From the NCBI GenBank assembly GCA_019188255.1, contig JAETXT010000003.1, forward strand, positions 6,014,001-6,078,000: a DNA stretch of 64,000 nt. The letters are read 5' to 3'. Positions 59,129-64,000 of the stretch are shown piece by piece. Source of the stretch: Verticillium longisporum. Its lineage: Eukaryota; Ascomycota; Sordariomycetes; Glomerellales; Plectosphaerellaceae. A program made the position numbers and the translations under genes. The first letter of the stretch is position 1. Each line of letters opens with the position of its first letter. The notes beneath the pieces were generated by a model. It saw only the letters and a list, made by a program, of their open reading frames with translations, searched no databases and was not told the DNA's origin.

Positions 59129-60439
59129 CTACACCAGCTTCCAGAAACCGTTCTCCTCCTCTATCTTAATGTCACGGCCCTCGTCAATGCTGCGACGGCC
59201 AGCCTCGAGGATGGCTGTCGTGGCGATTGTAGTCCTCAGCGTGGGCAGGCCCTTCTTGTTGAGGTCCTCGGGCTTCAGGGCGCCGCTGTTGACCTGACGA
59301 CAGCCGTCGACGAACTTTTCAATGGAGATGTAGCCGTAGCCCGTCTGGCCGTTAAAGTTGCCGTCCTCGTCGGGGGCGTAGCGCATGTAGAAGGGGTTGT
59401 ACCACATGAGCTGGCCGAGCGAGTCGTCGGCGACGTCGTAGCCGCGCTTGGCCTGGTCGATGCGGATCTCGCCGTTCTGGGCGAGGTAGTGGAAGTACTG
59501 GTTGGAGTGGACGCCGGCGCGCTGGGGCGCCGTCCAGGAGGCCGTGTAGACACCCGTCGCGCGCTTCGAGGGGTCGTCCTTGCGGGCCCACTGCACGATC
59601 AGCGAGATGGTGTCCTCGGTGGCGGGATCGCAGCCGAGGTCGGTGGCCACGCCCTTGGAGGCTGAGGCCGAGACCTTGACGGGCAGGTAGCCCTGCTGGG
59701 TGACCATGGAGTCGCAAATGTCAATGTGGTGCGAGTTGAGGTAGTAGGAGATGTCCGAATCGACACCGGCCCAGGCCTTGAAGGTCTCGAGCTGGGACTT
59801 GGGCTGGGACATGTACGAGTAGAAGTAGTTGAAGTCGCCGAGGCTCTGGGCCTTGTGGCGGGCGTCCGAGTAGGCGGGGTCGAAGCGCTTGTGGTGCTCG
59901 ACAAAGACGTAGACGCCCTTCTCCTCGGCGGCCTTGATGAGCTGCTGGTGGTGCTCGAGGAGCTTGACAGCGGGTTTTGTGACGAGGACGTGGATGCCGC
60001 GCTCAATGGCGTAGAGGGCGATGGGGAAGTGGGTGGTGTCGGGCGTGAAGATGGTGATGGCGTCACCGGGCTTCAGCGCGTCAATGGCCACCTTGTAGGA
60101 CTCGGCGTCCTTGACATCGTTGGCGGGGTACGAGTCGAACGAGATGTCGAGGTTGTTGTAGACCTTGGAGATGTTCTTGTCGAGGTGCTCGCGAATGGCG
60201 GGGAACTTGGTGCCGTTGGTGCCGGCCATCGACAAGTTGTTGACCTTGCCGCGCCGCCTCAGGTCGAACAGGGACAGACCGATGACACCAACCTTCTTGT
60301 CGGAGCCAGAGGCGCCACCGCCAACGAAGCCGGTGGTGTACTCGCCGGTACCGATCTGCGGAGGTTAGTCAAAGGTCGCAGAAGGACGGCGTTCTGCTCT
60401 CGAGCAACTCACCATCAACACGTTGAGTGGCTCGCCCAT
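59129..60439 (-). CDS. gaaA: D-galacturonate reductase, Gfo/Idh/MocA family
   Basis: First enzyme of fungal D-galacturonate catabolism, reducing it to L-galactonate with NAD(P)H. Exons are 60439..60413 (27 nt) and 60355..59129, encoding 417 residues. The N-terminal Rossmann motif is IGTGEYTTGFVGGG. The Gfo/Idh/MocA lysine motif appears as LVTKPAVK, followed by VFVEHHKRFDPAYSDAR and the substrate-domain segment SDISYYLNSHHIDICDS. The sequence fits my memory of Aspergillus GaaA; GAR2 is the name used in Botrytis. The divergent gene at 63196 encodes the aldolase of the same pathway, which supports the call. The antisense strand is open but is a shadow. Codon use is C-ending. Confidence 0.85.
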
Positions 60440-60793
60440 TGTGACAGTATGACTGGGGTTTTTTCTGGGAGGAGGGGAGGAGGGGGACGGACGGTGGAAT
60501 GGGATGGCAGATGAGGAGGAAGATGGAGCTTGAGGAGAGAGGAGACGGCGCGAGGCTGTCTTTTAAACGGCTCGAGGTGGCTCAGGGAAACAGCTGGCAG
60601 CTTCGGGAGGTCGATCCGATAGCAAGAGGTACAAGTTCTTAGGAGGAATGGCTTGCGGCACGATCAGCAAGCTAGGATATCGTCAAGCTCACTTGAGGCT
60701 GCGACTATGCGCGGGACGCCTGTAACGGTCAGGGTCAAACGATGGAGCACCGTAACATGGCGGAAGAATTGAGGGGCAAGAAGAGGGGAAGCA

Positions 60794-60802
60794 ATTGGAG
60801 GG
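60794..60802 (-). promoter_or_regulatory. Galacturonate-responsive element match (CCCTCCAAT)
   Basis: Matches YCCNCCAAT on the minus strand, 355 bp upstream of gaaA. Confidence 0.45.
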
Positions 60803-61750
60803 ATAAAGGCGCCCCGCGCTCCGTCACCGGGCAGTCGGCGCGAGGCAACGATGGAGAGGCTGCCAGCCAGCCAGCAACCGGCCAGCCTTAGGCGCAATCA
60901 TCCTGGTATTCAAATGCGCTGGAGCCAGGGGAGCACGCGCGGCCGTGACAACCGAGACTGGACGGCAAGTCACGGAGATGGGGTACAGGCGTGGAGCTGT
61001 TGCTGGGGGCTGTCTCTGCGACTGCTATCGCTCTGAGCCGTTGACCACAGCATATACCCATCAGGTCTGTACATGTCTCACATGCCGCCAGCGTTCGTTT
61101 CCTGATGGTTGACAGAAGTCCAGAGGTCCAGATGATGCGCCCAGAAGCCACTCCAGGCGGATACGGCGCAAAAAAAGTCGAACCCAGGCTCGACAATGCA
61201 AAGCCACCCAACAAGGCACCTCCCCGCCCCCACGTATGATTTCCCCGCGTGGCCGGGACATGGATAGTAAGGGTACATCCAGGGATGATGGAGGGGTTCG
61301 AAGGGGGGTCGGGGTGCGAAGAATGCAGATGCTGAAAGGGTCGAGACCATTCGTAGTCCGAGTATTCTTCGCCTGGCAGAATGCAATGTTCTTTCGACAG
61401 CTCGAGTCTCTCCGGTTGATCTTTGAGGGAGAAAAAAAAAGAATCACGACTCCATGCAAGACCTCAAGGAGCACCGACACCTTTTCACCGCAGCCACTGC
61501 ACAGGCTAAAGTCGGATGGGAATTCGAGATGGTGATGCATGTAATCTCAGAATATTGCAGGTTGATGCCACTAGGCAAACACCCTGGAAGTACAAGCAAA
61601 TGGAAGGCGATGGAGGGGCACAGAGGGGGGTCTCAAACATGTTGCACCCCCATGCACCCCCTTGTACCGCCATTGACCATGGGATGTGTGGCTTGACTGT
61701 GACTGGCTGCTGGGAAATCTTGTGTCACTCGCCTGATTGTCACGCGAATG

Positions 61751-61759
61751 ATTGGTGGA
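61751..61759 (-). promoter_or_regulatory. Galacturonate-responsive element match (TCCACCAAT)
   Basis: Exact match to TCCNCCAAT on the minus strand, about 1.3 kb from gaaA and 1.4 kb from gaaC. Confidence 0.5.
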
Positions 61760-63195
61760 TAATCTAGCTCTTGGTTTCTCCGTTGCCATTGCCAGTGCCC
61801 TCCTGTTTCCAATCCTCTCCGTCTTCAACCACTATTTCTGGCAACATGCCACCCAGCAGATCAGTGCATCACGAAATCGCTACTGCGTATTTGACACCCT
61901 CATGGTATCGTTCAACCCGGAAATCTTTCGTACGTCTGCATCATGTCCTTTGCGATCACCATGCCCAGCTGGCCAGCAATCAACCAATCCGTTCCCTGAA
62001 GTCACGGCTAGCGCGAGTCGCGAGCAGGCTGTTTTCTCGACGATATGCACGAATTGCTGCGGGTTGAGTCTCGAGGCTGTCCACTGCATCAAGTCAAACG
62101 CCGTTGTTGATCATCAACATTCTTGCAGCTTGGCTCTCACCCATCGTGTGGTGTTGACCCAAAGGGCCCCGAACAACGAACAAATGCCTTCTGCTCTGCC
62201 AGACGCCGGGTTTCGGCAGGGAACAAATGCCCCCACCCCCCACCGCTCCGACGCGGTCTTCTCTCCATCACGATGGTCTCGCTCGGCTCGCTGTATCTGC
62301 TTTGTCCCTCTGGAATCTCGAACGAGTGAGACCCGACGGCTGGCTCGCTGGCCATGGTCCAAACGCGTAGCCTACCCACTACCCCTCTCCCCCTCCAACG
62401 AACGGTACTGGCTCATCTGCACCCCTCCGCCTTTTCTGTCCCATTTCTTCACTCCCCTCCCTGATCGGTGCGGCTACACACCCACGTACCGTCCATTGGG
62501 TGCTTGCTCGTACCAACTATTTCCTCTTACGTTTGCCTGCGTCTTCAGCCCCTTTGATTCCCACCATTGAAAACAACCCCCTGATCTCTCGTCCATGCCC
62601 CGTGCCTCAGATGAAGGCGCCCTAAAAATGGCAAAAAGGGCCTAGTGGCCAGTTTTCTCCTTCGGTACCCATGTCCTGCGAGGCAAGATGAGAAAGAGGA
62701 GGGGGTGTTCTTCGCAAAACGCCGCTAGCGACGTGGGCTCGGCTGTGACGTTTCTTCATGCTCCGTCGCTGAATGACAATGGAGGGGTTGCTCGTCACTG
62801 GAAATCTGGGCACACTGACTGTACTGGGCCAAAACTTGGGGGGGTGGAGGGGGGTGGATCGCTAGCTTGGCCGGTCTGGGGTCCGAGGAACACCACGACG
62901 CCCCGATCTCCCTGTCTTCGGACCAATGTCCACACGAGCAAGTCGTCTTTTCATGCTAAATATTTATACCGTCGGACCCGTTTCCCCCACGCAGGCTGGC
63001 TCCCCTAGACGCCGGTCATGAGACATCTCCTGCATCGCTTCCCTCCTGCCCCTCATATAAGTAACGCCATCGACGCCTGGGTCTCCTCGACTTTCACTCA
63101 GTGTACCTTTTCCCACTCTCAATTCCTGCTCTTCTCAACCCGCCTCACCCAATCTCTCTCTCTCTCTCCTCTCACAAACCCTACCAATCTTCATC

Positions 63196-64000
63196 ATGAC
63201 TGCCTCCAACGGTACCAACGGCCACTCGGCCCCCAGGCCGCTGCCTGTCGGTATTTACGCCCCGACCATGACCTTCTTCAACCCCGAGACCGAAGACCTC
63301 GACATCCCCGTCATCAAGAAGCACGCCGAGCGTCTGGCGCGCGCTGGCCTTGCCGGCCTCGTCACCATGGGCTCCAACGGCGAGGCTGCCCACTGCACCC
63401 GCGAGGAGAAGATTGCCGTCACCAAGGCCACCCGCGAGGCTCTCGACGCTGCCGGCTTCGAGCAGACCCCCATCATCCTCGGTGCCACCGAAGGCAGTGT
63501 TCGCGGAACCATTGAGCTTTTGAAGCTGGCCCCTGCCGCCGGCACCGACTACGCCCTCATCCTGCCTCCTTCGTACTTCCGCGCCCAGATGGACGAGGCT
63601 GCCGTTCACGACTACTTCATCGCCGTCGCCGACGAGAGCCCGATCCCTCTCATTCTCTATAACTACCCTGGCGCCGTCTCCGGCATCGACATGGACAGCG
63701 ACCTCCTCATCAAGCTTGCCGAGCACAAGAACATCATCGGCACCAAGTTCACCTGCGGCAACAACGGCAAGCTGACCCGTGTCGCCCTGGCCACCGACGC
63801 CAAGACCCCCTGGAACGAGGGCTCCGGCTACATGGCCTTTGGTGGCATGTGCGACTTCACCGTCCAGACCCTCGTCAGCGGTGGCAGCGGCATCATCGCC
63901 GGTGGCGCCAACGTCGCGCCCAAGGTCTGCGTCAAGGTTTGGGACCTCTACGCTGCGGGCAAGAAGGAGGAGGCCATCGAGCTCCAGAAGAAGCTCAGCA
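63196..64000 (+). CDS. gaaC: 2-keto-3-deoxy-L-galactonate aldolase (3' end outside window)
   Basis: DHDPS/NAL-family aldolase that cleaves 2-keto-3-deoxy-L-galactonate to pyruvate and L-glyceraldehyde, the third step of fungal D-galacturonate breakdown (LGA1 in Trichoderma). The 268 visible residues run without intron from MTASNGTNGHS. The pyruvate-binding motif is GLAGLVTMGSNGEAAH, the catalytic tyrosine Y155 lies in LILYNYPG, and the Schiff-base lysine K184 in NIIGTKFTCGNNG. A later segment, FTVQTLVSGGSGIIAGGANVAPK, closes the barrel. The gene is divergent from the pathway's reductase. The pyrimidine-rich leader and C-ending codons suggest strong expression. Other DHDPS-like aldolases are possible, but the neighbour makes this call likely. 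Confidence 0.85.
   Translation, partial: MTASNGTNGHSAPRPLPVGIYAPTMTFFNPETEDLDIPVIKKHAERLARAGLAGLVTMGSNGEAAHCTREEKIAVTKATREALDAAGFEQTPIILGATEGSVRGTIELLKLAPAAGTDYALILPPSYFRAQMDEAAVHDYFIAVADESPIPLILYNYPGAVSGIDMDSDLLIKLAEHKNIIGTKFTCGNNGKLTRVALATDAKTPWNEGSGYMAFGGMCDFTVQTLVSGGSGIIAGGANVAPKVCVKVWDLYAAGKKEEAIELQKKLS

Larger units (their letters stand above)
60440..63195. promoter_or_regulatory. Divergent control region, gaaA / gaaC
   Basis: 2.75 kb between the two start codons with no recognised gene. It contains two matches to the galacturonate-responsive element YCCNCCAAT in reverse orientation, at 60794-60802 and 61751-61759, and a pyrimidine-rich TC repeat leader at 63150-63170 before gaaC. The element consensus is recalled from Aspergillus niger work. 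Confidence 0.55.

Noticed and set aside
59726..60514. 262-codon frame opposite gaaA
   Set aside because: Same cause: a Gly/Val/Glu/Leu-rich shadow of a C-ending gene.
1..64000. RIP mutation as the cause of broken genes
   Set aside because: RIP gives C-to-T changes in duplicated DNA; most faults here are missing single bases in single-copy genes.
1..64000. CRISPR array, prophage or bacterial insertion sequence
   Set aside because: The window is eukaryotic with spliced genes; no spaced direct repeats, integrase or transposase frame was seen.

Overview
The window looks like nuclear DNA of a filamentous ascomycete, most likely a sordariomycete. Genes are short and well spaced. Introns are mostly 50-75 nt with GT-AG ends and CTAAC-like branch sites. 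The proteins include fungus-typical families: Zn2Cys6/Fungal_trans_2 regulator, ERG5, Cut12, RIT1, MARVEL protein, and the fungal D-galacturonate pathway. I cannot name the species from sequence alone.

Layout. 1-2.5 kb: 3' end of SAC3. 3.0-4.6 kb (-): 12-cysteine membrane protein, copy A. 6.0-7.6 kb (-): Zn2Cys6 factor, head-to-head with ERG5 (8.1-9.9 kb, +). 10.1-11.2 kb (-): secreted GH43 enzyme. 12.5-14.6 kb (-): CBF5. 16.1-17.6 kb (-): 12-cysteine protein copy B. 19.2-22.4 kb (-): nitrilase-family N-terminal amidase with a long tail. 24.2-25.1 kb (-): small secreted protein. 27.9-29.7 kb (+): 12-cysteine protein copy C. 30.0-31.2 kb (-): DER1, divergent from HIS3 (31.6-32.4 kb, +). 32.7-34.8 kb (-): Cut12-like protein, divergent from GCN2 (35.3-40.5 kb, +). 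41.5-42.3 kb (+): CDC34/UBC3-type E2. 43.3-46.4 kb (+): UIM protein with a degenerate ubiquitin-protease fold. 47.3-48.5 kb (+): SIS1-type DnaJ. 50.1-50.9 kb (+): HAD phosphatase. 51.1-52.6 kb (-): RIT1. 53.1-54.0 kb (-): unknown protein. About 54.2-54.4 kb (-): tRNA-like, Pol III-type unit. 56.2-57.2 kb (+): MARVEL protein. 57.6-58.4 kb (-): NOP16. 58.8 kb (+): tRNA-Lys(CUU). 59.1-60.4 kb (-) and 63.2 kb to the end (+): a divergent pair of D-galacturonate catabolic genes.

Most genes are independent housekeeping loci. Three groupings stand out. First, three paralogous single-pass membrane proteins share 12 ectodomain cysteines in the same order and two intron positions. Second, the reductase and aldolase of D-galacturonate breakdown flank 2.75 kb of DNA holding two copies of a motif known from galacturonate-responsive promoters. 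Third, a tRNA-like A box, B box, two hairpins and a T6 run line up on one strand at 54.2-54.4 kb.

Many conserved genes carry a single-base frame break: SAC3 twice, copy A, HIS3, GCN2, UBC3, RIT1, and the UIM gene. Wherever the missing base can be placed it is a G or C. Two further genes, the Zn2Cys6 factor and GCN2, carry one in-frame stop each. The intact genes have exon sums exactly divisible by three. This pattern points to uncorrected sequence errors more than to decay, so these genes are annotated as CDS with the break noted.
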